A stretch of 64,000 nucleotides of DNA, taken from NCBI GenBank assembly GCA_027625915.1, contig JANTQA010000029.1, positions 7,688,001 through 7,752,000 on the forward strand, in the 5' to 3' direction. Position 1 is the stretch's first letter, and each line of letters begins with the position of its first letter. The notes beneath the pieces were generated by a model. It did not search any database. It saw only the letters and a list, made by a program, of their open reading frames with translations, and had not been told where the DNA came from. The stretch comes from Anaeramoeba flamelloides. Taxonomy: Eukaryota > Metamonada > Anaeramoebidae. A program made the translations under genes and the position numbers. This document shows, in pieces, positions 25,493 through 37,392 of the stretch.

Positions 25493-25610
25493 AAGAAACG
25501 AATTTTACGCGTCGCTCACGCGTGCGCCAACGCGTTTCATGACATCAATAAAATCGTCATACCTGTGATATATATACATAGATACATATATATATATATA
25601 TATATATATA
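25446..25610. repeat. CpG-rich patch enclosed by (TA)n runs
   Basis: Two TA runs (25446-25490 and about 25586-25610) enclose about 70 bp that hold three ACGCGT palindromes (TTTTACGCGTCGC, TCACGCGTGCGCC, AACGCGTTTC). This is the densest CpG cluster in a window where CpG is rare. The right part, CATACCTGTGATATATA, is the reverse of a sequence at about 23940-23955, hinting at a small dispersed element. Confidence 0.5.
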
Positions 25611-25953
25611 CAGCAATTTCAAACCCGGTGCGCACAATTTAACTTGTTTTAGAATTTTCATTAAACTTTCTATTTACTTCAAAATCTATTAATACTAAAT
25701 TAAGGTGTTAACGCCTAAACTCACCAAAACAAAATGACAAGCTTTGTAAACAACTTTTCACTCTGTCTTTTAAACTTTTTTGAAATTATTTTAAAAAAAT
25801 TCCATTTTGTAAGGGATCTTGGATATTAAGGACAATACAAGAAGATTTGAGTCCAAAATAACAATAGTTCATTTCAATTGATTGGAATTTAAAGAAAGAT
25901 TTATGAAAATTTTCAGTTAAGTTAAATTGTGCACACCGGGTTTGAAGCGGCTG
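25611..25953. mobile_element. TA-flanked MITE, CAGC family
   Basis: 343 bp with inverted ends of about 35-40 bp: CAGCAATTTCAAACCCGGTG at left and CACCGGGTTTGAAGCGGCTG at right. TA lies immediately outside both (25609-25610, 25954-25955). The inner arms (GCACAATTTAACTT and AAGTTAAATTGTGC) extend the pairing. Tc1/mariner-style non-autonomous element without coding capacity. A possibly related single end, CAGCCGTTTGAAACCTACCG, is at about 41767. Confidence 0.8.
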
Positions 25954-25955
25954 TA

Positions 25956-27202
25956 AGTTGTCCAACCGTAGATAATTTCAAAAATTGTTATAAATTTTTA
26001 AAAAATAGTTCTTAATATACTTACCTTAATCATTTTAGTTCCAATTTCAAATCTACAATAGTAACAAATTTCCTTTTGATCTATAGTTTTTCAAATAATC
26101 CGAACTTTATATTAAAACAAAGTATGGTGTTGATCCAGAAATTTTTGTCTATTAATGAAAACAACCAATAATTTATTCAAAATTTGGAATACAAAAAAAA
26201 ATCCTTTCAATGAAGTTTTTACATTTATTTTTGAATTATTTTTTCGAACTCTTTTTTTTCGTTTTTTTTCTTTCTCTTTTTCGGGTCTTTGTTTCGAAAT
26301 AGTTTTTTTTATTTTTCTTTTTTTCAAGAAAAGTTATCCTATAAGTTATCTTCTTGCCTATATAATAATTAAAAGAAAACACTTGAAAATAATTTTAGAA
26401 TTTGAGGTAAATAGATTGGATTTTTTCGGATCACTCTCTCTTCAATAAATAAAAAACACAGACAAAAGTATTTTTTAATAATATGGCGATTCATAGTAAA
26501 CTAAAGATCAATCAATTCAGAATCAAAACAACAAGGAACTACACCTAACACAAGCTAACCGTTTTCCACTTTTCAAGGATTTTAAACATAACAAAACATT
26601 TTTATATATCAAAGTCTCAAAAAACATAAAAATTGCTTTTAAACGAAAACAATTTATAAAACATTTTGTGTTTGAAATTAACATTTTAAAATAATATAAA
26701 AGTTTGTTCTTTTTGATTTTTTATTTTTGTTTATTTTTAAAATTCTAATATCAAATATTTTTTCAACAATTGAAGGAATGATTTGAAAATTTATCAAGGG
26801 ACGAAAATTCGATATATGTAGAAATGAAAAAGAAAAGAAATCAAAGGGAGTTTTTTTACTTCTAATTCTTTATAACTAAACCTATTTTTTCCATGTCTCC
26901 CTGAAAACTGATTTTTTTGGTACACACAATAATACCTGTTGAGTATAGAGAAAAACAAAGCAATAAATAAAAATTATTCTTATTCAATATCTAGTGACAT
27001 TTTTCTAACATTTTCTTCCTTTGTTTCCAAGTTGTGTAACAATAATCGATTTCAAACATGTTCAATGCCAAATTTTAGTTAATTCTGGATCTCTAAAAAG
27101 AAATTTTCCTCGATTTTTCAATTATTTTGATCATTTTTTCCTCTTTATATTGTATTTAAACAATACCAGATTTAGTTTAAAAACCATTTCTAAATTTAAA
27201 CC
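25956..27202. other. AT-rich spacer before the p24 gene
   Basis: Contains overlapping opposite-strand frames at 26112-26448 rich in Lys or Phe, which look compositional. The promoter of the p24 gene must lie near the right end, but no motif can be supported. Confidence 0.4.
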
Positions 27203-28938
27203 ATGAACCTTCAACAACTTTCTTTTGTACTTCTTTTATGCTTAATTTTTACCATCAACGTTAATGCAATTTCTTTTACAATCGAACCACACAAATCAGT
27301 TTGTTTTTATGAAACACTTCAAACGAAATCAAAAGTACATACTGACTTTCAAGTTTTAAAAGGAGGAAAATTAGACATCAGTTTTTCAGTAATTTTTTTT
27401 CTTTTTCTTTTTCTCTTTTTTTTTCTTTTTTTTGTTTTTTTTTTTTCTTTGTTCAAAAACAAAAAAATTCAAAATAAACAAAAAAACAAATTTATTAATT
27501 CTCAATTGTTTCGTCATTGTATACCAAAACATATTTGTTAAAACATAAACCCAAATTCAATATCCAAACACAAAACTTATTTCGATCTTGATCCTTTTAA
27601 AGTCATTTTCAAAAAACGTGTCTTCCAAAAAAGTGTGTACTAAAAATTTCAAAAAGTTTCAAAGAATAAACCAAAAACTGATTCACCACTTTTTAAAACT
27701 TTTGTTACTCACTTTTTGAAAACTCACTTTTTAAAATGATTTTACAGTTTTTTTTTTTTTTTTTTTTTTTGCTTTTTCAAAATTAGGATCCTTTTTTTTT
27801 ATGAAAAAAAAATATTTGAGAGGAAAAGAAAATTATTTCGAACACCAAAATTTGTATCTAAAGATCTGCTTTTTTTAAATAATTTTGAATTTTTTGGTAA
27901 ATACCTTATTCTATCCTACACCCAATTTTTCTTTTCGACAAAGTGTCAGTGTGTTTGAGTCGAGAGATGTTTTTTACTGTGAATGAAAAAAAAAAAAAAA
28001 AGGAATAAAATTTTCATTGAGCTTTCTCCAAAAAAAGAAAGGAAGAAATTTAATCGAAATCATCAAATTCCACACTTTTAAAAGGAAAAACATAACCCTC
28101 CTAATTTACGGAATTAAAGATTTGAAGTTTCAAATTGACTTTGACTTTTAAAAAACTTTTTGGAAAGGCTGAATGAAAATTTTTTTCAATTTGTTTTTCA
28201 ACAAAGAGCAATCTACAGCTATTTTATAAGGTGTTACAAAAAAAAGGTGTTCAAAAGTCTCTTAATAGACAGTTGGCAAGTAGCGAATAGAGCTATTTTC
28301 AGAACTTCATCTAAACCTTTTTTTGTCGCACTCTTTTTAAAAATTACTCTACTCGTCCTATTTTTACTTGTAACCTAAACCTAATTTTCTTGTTTCGTTT
28401 CAATTTAAAAATTAATTTGTTCCTCCCACAAACTCTATTAATTGTATCCATTTTAAAACATTAGACCCGGGATCCAAGAGGACGCCAAATATATAGTTTA
28501 AAACAAAAAACCACAGGAAATAACAATTTTATGTCAAAAATAGCAGGTGAATATTCCTTTTGCTTTGATAACACCTTTTCCACCGTGAGCACAAAAGAAG
28601 TCAATTTTAATTTCCAATCTCACTCAAAGAGAAGCTTTGCAATGTTTTATAAAAGGAAGGGCGGTGATGGAACGAATGACAGTCAACAAGAACCATCAAC
28701 TCAAAAAGAAATAGGAAAGCTCACAGGAACATTGGAAACACTTTCAGAGAATATTGATGAAGTACGAGAACTCCAAATGTATCTCAAGGCACGTGAAATT
28801 GCACATAGAAACACCACCGAAAGCACAAACAGCAGAATTTTATGGTGGTCTCTGATCGCAACCTTCTTGATTGTTGCTGCTTCTCTAGCACAAATCACCT
28901 ATTTAAGAAATATTTTTGCAAAAACAAGAAGAGTCTAA
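27203..28938 (+). CDS. p24/TMED family cargo receptor (GOLD domain), two exons
   Basis: Exons 27203-27388 and 28465-28938, intron GT...AG in phase 0, 219 residues. Residues 1-22 are a signal peptide. The GOLD domain follows, with the two family Cys in SVCFYE and YSFCFDN, and QVLKGGKLDISFS joined across the intron to TRDPRGRQIYS as in other p24 proteins. A membrane-proximal helix (ETLSENIDEVRELQMYLKAR) leads to the hallmark HRNTTESTNSR, then one membrane segment (LWWSLIATFLIVAASLAQ) and a short cytosolic tail, RNIFAKTRRV. p24 proteins cycle between ER and Golgi, bind COPI/COPII through the tail and help sort cargo. The NSR-LWWS and RRV ends resemble beta/gamma subfamilies; subgroup not assigned. 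The length is typical for the family. Confidence 0.95.
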
Positions 28939-29205
28939 ATTTTTTTTGTTTTTTTTTTTTTGCTTTTAATTTAAATGGAATTAACCAATTTACGATTTTT
29001 TTTTTTTTTCTTTCTGATTTTAGAAAATTAATAAGATTATTTTGACTCAAAATAAACTTTAGATTTTTAGATTTTGAAAATTGATTTTTATCTTTCTATT
29101 TATTTATTAAACACCTTTATTGTATTGTGTTCTCTTATATTTGTAATGGATAAGCACAAAATTGAAAGCAAGCCATTAAACTAAAATCTTTTTCAAATAA
29201 AAGAG
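28939..29205. other. p24 3' flank
   Basis: AT-rich; several AATAAA hexamers after the stop could serve as polyadenylation signals but cannot be ranked. Confidence 0.3.
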
Positions 29206-29637
29206 TAAAGAAAATTTCAAGAATTATTCATAATTGAATCAAGTTAATTGTAGTATTATTCTAAAAGATAAGATTCTCTTTAAAACATAAAAAAAAACAC
29301 TCAACTGGGTATTTAAAACTCATTAAAACAAAACAATAAAAATTAAAATTAAATTTTTTAAAAATTGATGAGCCCTTTTATTTGAAATGAGAAATCTCGT
29401 TTTTAAAAATGTTTGGGAAAAAATTATAAAATTGAATAAAACGGTTGAACAAGTTGAGTTGGAAAAATATTCTTTACATTTTATTGATAACTCGTTATAT
29501 GTCAAACTTTTGTTCTTTAAAGTATCATTTTCAATATAAAGCCGTAATTCATCTGGGTATTTTGTTCGAATTGTTTTTTTAACTTTATTTTCTTTTCTCT
29601 TTGTTACATACATCAATCCAATAATTGTCTTTCTTAA

Positions 29638-29676
<39 letters not shown>

Positions 29677-29900
29677 CTCATTTGAAATCAAATTTAAACT
29701 GTCTCCAATTTTAAACCATACAGATTATTTCCAAATAATTTCTTTTTATCTTGTTTTTTTCATTTTACAACTGTTCGATATCTATAAATAAAAAAAAAAA
29801 ACAATGAAAAAATGAATAATTCAAATAAAAATCATCAATAAGTAATTCTCTTATTAACAATCAAATTTAATAGTATTGATGATTTGGGTGGTTTGTCCTT
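29206..29900 (-). repeat. Dispersed repeat family G, copy 1
   Basis: About 690 bp closely matching 39567-40238 in the same orientation. Both contain a minus-strand frame sharing KKTIRTKYPDELRLYI and KTRFLISNKRAHQFLK, so protein-level conservation is visible. In this copy the frame (29323-29691) starts inside a TA microsatellite (29641-29676). The helical pieces could be a DNA-binding part of a transposase, but no catalytic motif is present and I cannot name the family. Probably a truncated element. Confidence 0.6.
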
Positions 29901-30514
29901 TTGTTTTAAAATGATTTTATTTATACCTCAATATACTAATTTTTTGAAATTTTTATTGATTTTTTATTTTTATTGTTTGAAAATTGTTAATTATTAAAGA
30001 TCAGAAAAAACCATTCGTTTGATTCTAAAATTCTACTTTTTTTAAAGTATATTGATTTTATATCCCTTAGAACCCAAATTAACCTAATTAACTTTGAGAT
30101 AAAATCTTATAATTTTAATTGTTATCAAAGGATTCTAAGATATAAAATTTATAAAAAATGATAATAGAAAGAATATTTTTGAATTAACAATTCTTGAGTT
30201 AATTACCTTCAAGAAATAGTTTTAAAAAAAATTACAACATTTAAATTTTTTTTTCTGATTCTTATGATTTTATTATTTTTCAATTGAAATTTTGTCAAAA
30301 AAATTTTTTTTTTTTATATTGAAACTTTGTCTAAATATCAAAAATTTCCTTAGTTTTTATGAATAAAACACACCACACTTTACTTGAATTTTTTTGGTAT
30401 TCTTTGTTCCCCCAAATTGACTAAAATACTTGATTAAATAATTTATTCATTGTAAAAGATTTTTTGAAATCACATAGCAAATTTGTTTTATCTGTTAATT
30501 ACCATTCAATAGCA

Positions 30515-30545
<31 letters not shown>

Positions 30546-31859
30546 ATTCTAAATAAATGATAAAAATAAAAAAAATATGTTTTAAATTTGAACAAAAAAA
30601 TAATTTTTTTTTCAGTGTAAAATATGGAAATTTTTTCAAATTTAAATTATTTGTCCATCATTCTGAATAAGATTAATAATTGATTTTTTTTTTAATTTTG
30701 TGGATTTTTTGATTTTTGTCTTTTTACAATCTATACATATAATAAAAAAAATTATTGAATAAGACATAGAGTCCAATAATTATTTTTTGAATATCTGAAT
30801 TAATTTTAGATTAAAAAATTCAATTTTCACAAATATTGGTCACATATTTTTCCAACCAAAAAATTAAAAAAAATGATTATTTTTTTCTTAGTTTTTAACT
30901 ATTATTTTAGTAACTTTGAATAATATCGAAAAATTATTATTATATTTTTTTTTTCAAATTTTATTACCCATTACTTTATCGCTTGTAAATATTTTTATTG
31001 ATTCAAATATAAAATAAAATTATTATATAATTATTTATTTGTTTTGAATAATGTTTTTTCTATAACTGGAATTAATGTTTTAGAATAGTATTCATATTAA
31101 TTTTTTAAATTTTGACCTAAATATTTATAAAAATAAACATTTTTCTCTTGATTTAATTTTGATTTGAAATTTTATCGGAAAAAATGATTATTTCTTAGTC
31201 TAATATTAATTATATTCCATTTATCAAAAATATACAATGTTGTTTGATTATTATTATTAATAAATCAATGTTTTGAGTTTTGAATTACTATTATTGTAAT
31301 AAAATTTCCGATTTAAATAATTAAAAAAAAAAAATAAAAATCTAATCCAAAAAATGGATTCAATAAATAATTATTACTGAATAGGTATTGAAAAATAACA
31401 TATTTTCTTCAATAAAAATTTGGAATTAAATGAATTAAATCAAAATAAGAATTAAAAATCATTTTGTAAAATACTTTATAATTAGGAAGTAATTATTTTT
31501 TCAAATGGTTTCCAAATACAAATTTTCCATATATAAATTTTCAATTGAAAATTAAAAATAAAAACTGGGTTGAAAAAAGAAGTAAATTTCTTATATTACA
31601 GAAGATAAGATCAATTAATAAATTATTTTTATTGATTATTTCTTGATTAATTTTTTTAATTATTTTGATTTTGATTTTTTTTTAATTAAACTATTTTTCA
31701 TAAATTTTGACTCGCTTTATAATGTTAATGGGAGTTGTTTTGAGGGTTTATCCAGTATTCTTTACAAAAAATATTTTCAAATTTTTGGATTAGAATCATT
31801 TTTTCTAATTTTGCAAATTTTAGTTTTGCTTTTTCAAATTTTTGTTTTTCTTTTGTTTT

Positions 31860-31907
<48 letters not shown>

Positions 31908-33312
31908 GATTTTTTTAAAAGATCATGTGGAAAAAAAAAAGAGATCTTCGAAAAGACAAATAACCACTAAGAAAAAAGGTTACTATGTAATGTCTTTGAA
32001 AATGGATTTAATTATTTATAAAAAATCTTATTGTTCAACTTTTTTTCAGTGAAAGTTCAGTAATAAAAAATCCGTAATGCTCATTTCAAAAATTGTGACT
32101 CACTTTTTTTTAGTTTTTGGTTTTATTTTTTTTTAATTTTTAATATATCAGGCTTTTGTATATTTAGAATAATTTAAAAGTGAATTACAAATCATATTTA
32201 GTTATTAATTGTTCTTGAATACTAAAGGATAATTATTTTTTTTTCAATTTATTATTTCAGGTGAGTCACAATTTTTGAAAAAGAGTTTAGTTTGTAAATT
32301 TACTATAATACGATATTTTCCTACTCCTATTCATTTAAAGTATTCTTTTTTCGTTTAAAGAAATCTTTTTAATAATTCAATTCCGAATAAATTACATTAT
32401 TCAAATTATTAAAATGTATATATCCCCTTCAGAATTGGATTTTTTTTCTTTTTTTTGATTTGATTTGTATTTTTATTTTTATTAATTGTTTTTATTTTGT
32501 ACATTTCCATAAGATACTTTTTTTAAAAAAAATACCAGTATCTATTTAAAATTTGTTTTTTAGTAAAGAAACTTTAAAAATACTTACTTTTTTTGAAATA
32601 ATCTTTGAAATTTGAATTATCCAACTTAATAAATAGAAATTGGATTATGATGATAGAAATAGCCATTATACTAAACATCAAACCCCAGTTTTAAAATAAA
32701 AAGTGTTTTTTTTTTTTTTTTTCAAGTTGCAATGTAACATCTGATTTCTAAACCAATAAAATACACATACTTAAATAAAGTTTGAAGGTAATCTCCTTAA
32801 TAGTAAAAGTAAAAGTTAAATTATGAATGAAATTTGATCATAATTTTCTTCGTTTTTTTAAGAAAATAAGTTGTCCTTGAAGCTAAAAAAGATTTTTCTA
32901 AAAATTGTTCTATTTTTAGAGAGAAATTTTCCAATTTAATCCTTTTTTTTTAGAATTTCTTTTTAAATAACAGAATTTTGAGAAACCAACACCATATTTA
33001 CGAAGTATGTATTCAAGGTTTCTTTTAACTATTTAAGTTTAAGTTTATATCGAAAAAAACACGCTTTTGATTTTGAAACATTGGTTAAACAATTGTGTAA
33101 GGTTATTTTGAAAACTAAAAAAAAATGTATATTCTTTCGGAAGAATTGAAAATCTTATTTTTTCGAAATAGAAACTTACTTTTTTGTAAAATGTTCACTC
33201 AATTGAAATTTAATTGTCTATTTTGTATTTATGTAATTCTTATTGAAAAAAGTAAACAAGTAAAATGTCATTTTTTCTTGTTTTTCCTCTTTCATTCAAA
33301 AACCATCTTAAA
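29901..33312. other. AT-rich spacer upstream of Rab11
   Basis: Extremely AT-rich. Holds a TA run (30515-30542), a T run of 44 bases (31862-31905) and an inverted-repeat element at 32084-32280. No coding region seen apart from phenylalanine-rich compositional frames. Confidence 0.5.
32084..32280. mobile_element. Inverted-repeat element, CAAAAATTGTGACTCAC
   Basis: 197 bp with almost perfect 20 bp inverted ends: TTTCAAAAATTGTGACTCAC and its complement finishing ATTTTTGAAA. No coding capacity. A clear target duplication was not found. Likely a MITE. Confidence 0.55.
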
Positions 33313-36300
33313 ATGATTTCTGATAGTAGCGAAGAAGATGACTATGACTTTCTTTTTAAAATTGTTTTAGTTGGTGATTCTGGTGTTGGTAAATCCAATT
33401 TATTATCGAGATTTTGTAGGTTTGTAATTTACAATTTATTTTCTCGTTTTTCTTTTTCTTTTTCTTTTTCTTTTTCTTTTTCTTTTTCTTTTTCTTTTTC
33501 TTTTTCTTTTTCTTTTTCAAATTTCTTTATTTTGAAAAACTGTAAATAACAAAACAATCAAACTTTTTTTAGAGTACGTTTATTATTTTAATGATCTTAA
33601 CAATATTAAAAATTATTCGATCAAACGTTCTTTTTTTCTTTTGCCTTAATAAACCAACAAACTTTTCAAACAAAAAAATTCAAACAAAACAAAATCGAAA
33701 TTCAATAGAAATGAATTTGATTTAGAAAGTCGAAGTACAATTGGTGTAGAGTTTGCGACAAAAACAATTACTATTGACAAAAAAGTTATCAAGGCACAAA
33801 TATGGGTAATAATATTCAAAGATTTAATTAACAACACAATAACAAGAAAACGAAAATATTCTTCTTTGTACAAATTTTAAGACTTTTTGCTTTTTTTATC
33901 TTTGTTTTCTGATTTTTTTCATCTCCCAAAAAAAATAAATCAATAGGATACCGCTGGACAAGAAAGATATCGTGCAATAACCTCAGCGTTTGTGCTTTTT
34001 TTTTTTTTTTTTTTTTTTTTAACCAAAACCCATTTAAAAATTTTTAGAACAACAACTTTTTATTTGAAATTCTGGTTGTTTTTTTTCCAATTAACACAGT
34101 AGTTTCGAAAGTAATTATCTTAAAACCAACTAAATTGGCAAAAAAACAGTAAAGGATTTTCACTACTGTCATTTTCCACTTAATAAACGAAAAATTTTTA
34201 TTTCAAATCCCACATCAACAACCTTTCGCCAGAGTGGATTGAAAAAAAAACAAGATCTATTCAAAAGTAATTGAAAGGTTAGAATATAAATTTCGCTCTT
34301 CTTGGTTATTGTAATTTTGAGATAAAAATCAATTTTTGTTTGTTTCAGATTAACAATATGATGGAAAATTTTTTTTTTTTTTATTATCAAACAAAAATTC
34401 AAAAGAATCAAATTAAAAAGAATCACAAAAATTTCAGTAAAAACGGGTGTAAATATTCCAGATTTGAAGGCTGTTTGGTTTGGTTCTTCTCCTTTTCATT
34501 GGATCAACATCGATTTTTTTGGAAATTCTTTAATACTGGTATTTGAATTATAAATGGGAAAAAATTTTCACTTCCTTTTCCAGATTTATCTTTTTTTCAT
34601 AAATAGAGTTCTCAAAGAAGTATGTTGCAATTTGTGGAAATATATATTTGAAAAAGCAAATTGAAAATGAAGTTAAAATTTTATCACATTTACTGGTATT
34701 TGAATTATACATTGGAAATAATTTTCACTTTCTTTTACCATATTTTTCTTTGATAAAAGAGTTCTCAAAGAAATAAGATATAATTTGTGGCTCTATCTCG
34801 AAAAGGGGTATTGAATATGAAGTGAAAATTATTGCAATTTATAATTCAAATACCAGTAATGAATCGATTTGGTTAAAATTTTGATATTTGATTTTATTAG
34901 ATAAAATATGATTAGAATTATAATAATAAAAATGTCAGGTCTATCAGTTCTTCAAAATATTGTTCAAAGAGGTTTTATTGTTGAAATAATTCAAGTTACA
35001 AATCTCAAAAAACATCAAATAATTCTTTTTCTTCGATATCTCAAATAATTCATTTTTATATAATAATTTCATTTCTTCGAAGAATAAATCATTTTGAGTA
35101 TTTTATTTAAGGGTCTGGCCACTTACCGTCAATTTGATCCATATTCAAGGGGACAACTTGAAACTCAAATGAGTATTGCTAAATTGCACTCCTTTTGATT
35201 GACAATACAGATAACAAAAAAAAATTATTCAGAGTCCCTAAATTACAAAAAACAAATAACAAAAAAAAAAATTTAATCGATCTCATTTTCAAAAAATGTC
35301 ATTATCAAAAAAAGAAAAATGCTAATATATTCAAAAAAAGTTTAAAAATGTTCTCAATGAAAAAAATCCAAATAACAAAAAAAAATAAAAAGGATATAAA
35401 TTACAACAATTTAAATCGGAAAAAAAAAAAAGTTACAAGATCTCAATACAAAAAATCTAAATAACAAAAAAAAAAAATTCAGAGGGTCTTCATCTAAAAA
35501 ATTCAAATTCTAGAACCAAAAAAAAAAAGTTTAAAAAAAAGATTTTACAATTTAAAAAAAAATCAAAATTTCGAGAAAAAAAATAATCTTTTCTTGTTTT
35601 AAAATTTCCAAATTCTTAAATTTCGTCGTTTTGAAACAAATTGCTTTCTTTCAAAAAGGGCAAAATCAATTGAATAGGATTGAATATAATTTATGTTTAT
35701 TTTGGAACCCTCTATATTTGATAGAGTAAGGATTTTGTAATATTCTTTAGATAAAAAAAAGAACTCATTTTAAACCTAAAAAAAATGAAAAAAAAATGCA
35801 TTGGTAAATTTGTTTAGTAACGATTAACGATTATTGATCCATTAAAAGGTTAGGTACCCACCAACGATTTTTATTTGAGTTCTTCTATTCAAAAGAATTC
35901 AACTCTAACCGAATATTCATCAATCTAAAAAATATTTTTATCCCTATAAACTTTTACCTAATTCAAAAAATGAAATAAAAATAAAAAACAAAAAACCAAA
36001 AATATTTCAGAAAAATCAAAATTATTCTAAATTGAATGAAATTGTATTATTGTGATTCTTTTAACTGTTTTAACTTTTTCAAAAATTTTGGATTTTCTTT
36101 TGCACCAAATTAATGGCTTTTATAGAAAATTTTTCTCCTCAAGTAACAAGTTCCAAATTAAATCAAGAAACTAAGATTAAAAAAGAATCTACACCAAATA
36201 ATAATAATAATAATAATTATAATAATAATAAATAAATAAACAAAAAAACAAGAAAGGAAAAATATAATGATAAATAAAAAATAAATCTGACAAAAACTAA

Positions 36301-37331
36301 AATACTTTAGAATGTCTTCTAATGAGTATTATTCTTTAAATTTTGAATGGTGTTGTTTTGTTTTTGTGATTTCTTTAATTTTTATGATTTGTTATTAAAA
36401 AAAATTGTAAAAAAAAATAGATTTTTTTATGAAAACTGAAATGAAATTTTTGAACGATTTATTTTTTAATTTGCAGTAAATGTTAAATTTGCCATCAAAA
36501 ATACCAAATAAAGCGACCTTTCCTTTGAAAGTTTATAGTAAAGAATAAATGAAAAAAAAAAATCTTTTCATAGTTAGATCCAAATTTTTTTTAATATTAT
36601 CAAACTTGTCAAATTTTGAAAAAAAAAAAAAAAAAAATATCCTTTTTCACTTATCATAGACACCAAAACCCAAAAATTTCAATAATTAAATCACAAAAAA
36701 TCCAAAATCCAGTTTAATTCACCTATTTCTATTAAAGAAATCAATAAAAAGTTTTGTTTCTTTTTTAGTATTTTTGATAAAAATCAAATCACAGTTCTTT
36801 TTTTGTGAACTTATTTTTTTGTTTATTTCAACAAACAAGCTCTGAAAATAAATCGAAAAAAATTAAACAATAAAACCAAAACAAAAAAACTAAATAAAAA
36901 TAAACAATGATATTTATAGGTATTATCGTGGAGCTGTAGGAGCACTTCTAGTATATGACATCACAAAATATCTATCATTTGAAAATTGCCAAACATGGCT
37001 CAATGAGCTGAACGAAAACTCATCCCAAGACATTAAAATTATGTTAATTGGAAACAAATTAGATTTGAAACACCTTCGAGCTGTCCCCATTGAAAAATCA
37101 AAAAAATTTTCGGAAGAAAATTCAGTCTCTTTTATTGAAACATCTGCTCTTGATTCAACAAATGTTGACGAAGCTTTTAAACAAGTTCTGAACGAAATTT
37201 ATCAAAATACTGTTTTAAACGAAGATCAAGAAAAAACAGAAAAGGTCAAGGGGAGTACAACTGTTGTTGTTGAAAGTACTGATAAGAATAAAGATAAAAA
37301 ATCTCGTGGTAAATTTGCTAAATGGTGTTAA
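33313..37331 (+). CDS. Rab11-family small GTPase, four exons
   Basis: Exons 33313-33419, 33709-33805, 33947-33987 and 36920-37331, all GT...AG with matching phases, 218 residues (typical Rab11 length 210-220). G1 is GDSGVGKS; switch [14 protein letters not shown]3 and switch [22 protein letters not shown]4 GNKLD; G5 [10 protein letters not shown]. The Rab11-specific [14 protein letters not shown] and LRAVP are both present. Rab11 drives recycling-endosome and post-Golgi traffic. Odd: the protein ends in FAKWC with a single terminal Cys instead of the usual CC or CXC, so prenylation is unclear; a possible donor (GGTAAATTT) near 37306 might lead to another last exon, but none was found. Introns are 289, 141 and 2,932 bp; the last one is packed with repeats. 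Confidence 0.96.
33440..33518. repeat. (CTTTTT)n microsatellite in Rab11 intron 1
   Basis: About 12 hexamer units of CTTTTT following the exon 1 donor. In other genes of the window the reverse-strand version encodes Glu-Lys runs. Confidence 0.95.
34536..34856. mobile_element. Two abutting MITE copies, CTGGTATTTG family
   Basis: Copy 3 starts at 34536 after TA and loses its final bases where copy 4 begins at 34693. Copy 4 is complete at 34693-34856, with TA on both sides (34691-34692, 34857-34858) and an end reading AATTCAAATACCAG. Both share AGAGTTCTCAAAGAA in the middle. Located in Rab11 intron 3. Copy 4 probably inserted into the right terminal repeat of copy 3, or recombination removed that end. 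Confidence 0.8.
35111..35797 (-). mobile_element. TTAA-flanked element, truncated copy D
   Basis: Starts GGGTCTGGCCACTTACCGTC right after TTAA (35107-35110) and matches the left end of the copy at 57778 (TCCATA.TCAAG, ACTTGAAAC). It continues to the shared GTAAGGATTTTGTAATATTC near 35727 and is lost near 35797, so the other end is missing. The middle is filled with A-rich sequence. Lies in Rab11 intron 3. Confidence 0.55.
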
Positions 37332-37335
37332 ATTA

Positions 37336-37392
37336 CCTTTCCCCTTTTCCCTTTCCCCTTTCCCTTTTCTCCTTTCCCCTTTCCCATTCTTT
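37336..37392. repeat. Pure pyrimidine tract, CCCCTTTTCCCTTT type
   Basis: Almost uninterrupted C/T run starting 5 bases after the Rab11 stop, with mirror symmetry. It could be a decayed microsatellite; such tracts can form triplex DNA. Confidence 0.7.

Noticed and set aside
26112-26448. Overlapping opposite-strand frames rich in Lys/Arg and Phe
   Set aside because: Compositional; neither strand shows a domain, and the overlap is typical of AT-rich shadows.
33440-33518. Regular hexamer array considered as a CRISPR-like or tandem-gene array
   Set aside because: A pure CTTTTT microsatellite without spacers, in a eukaryotic intron.
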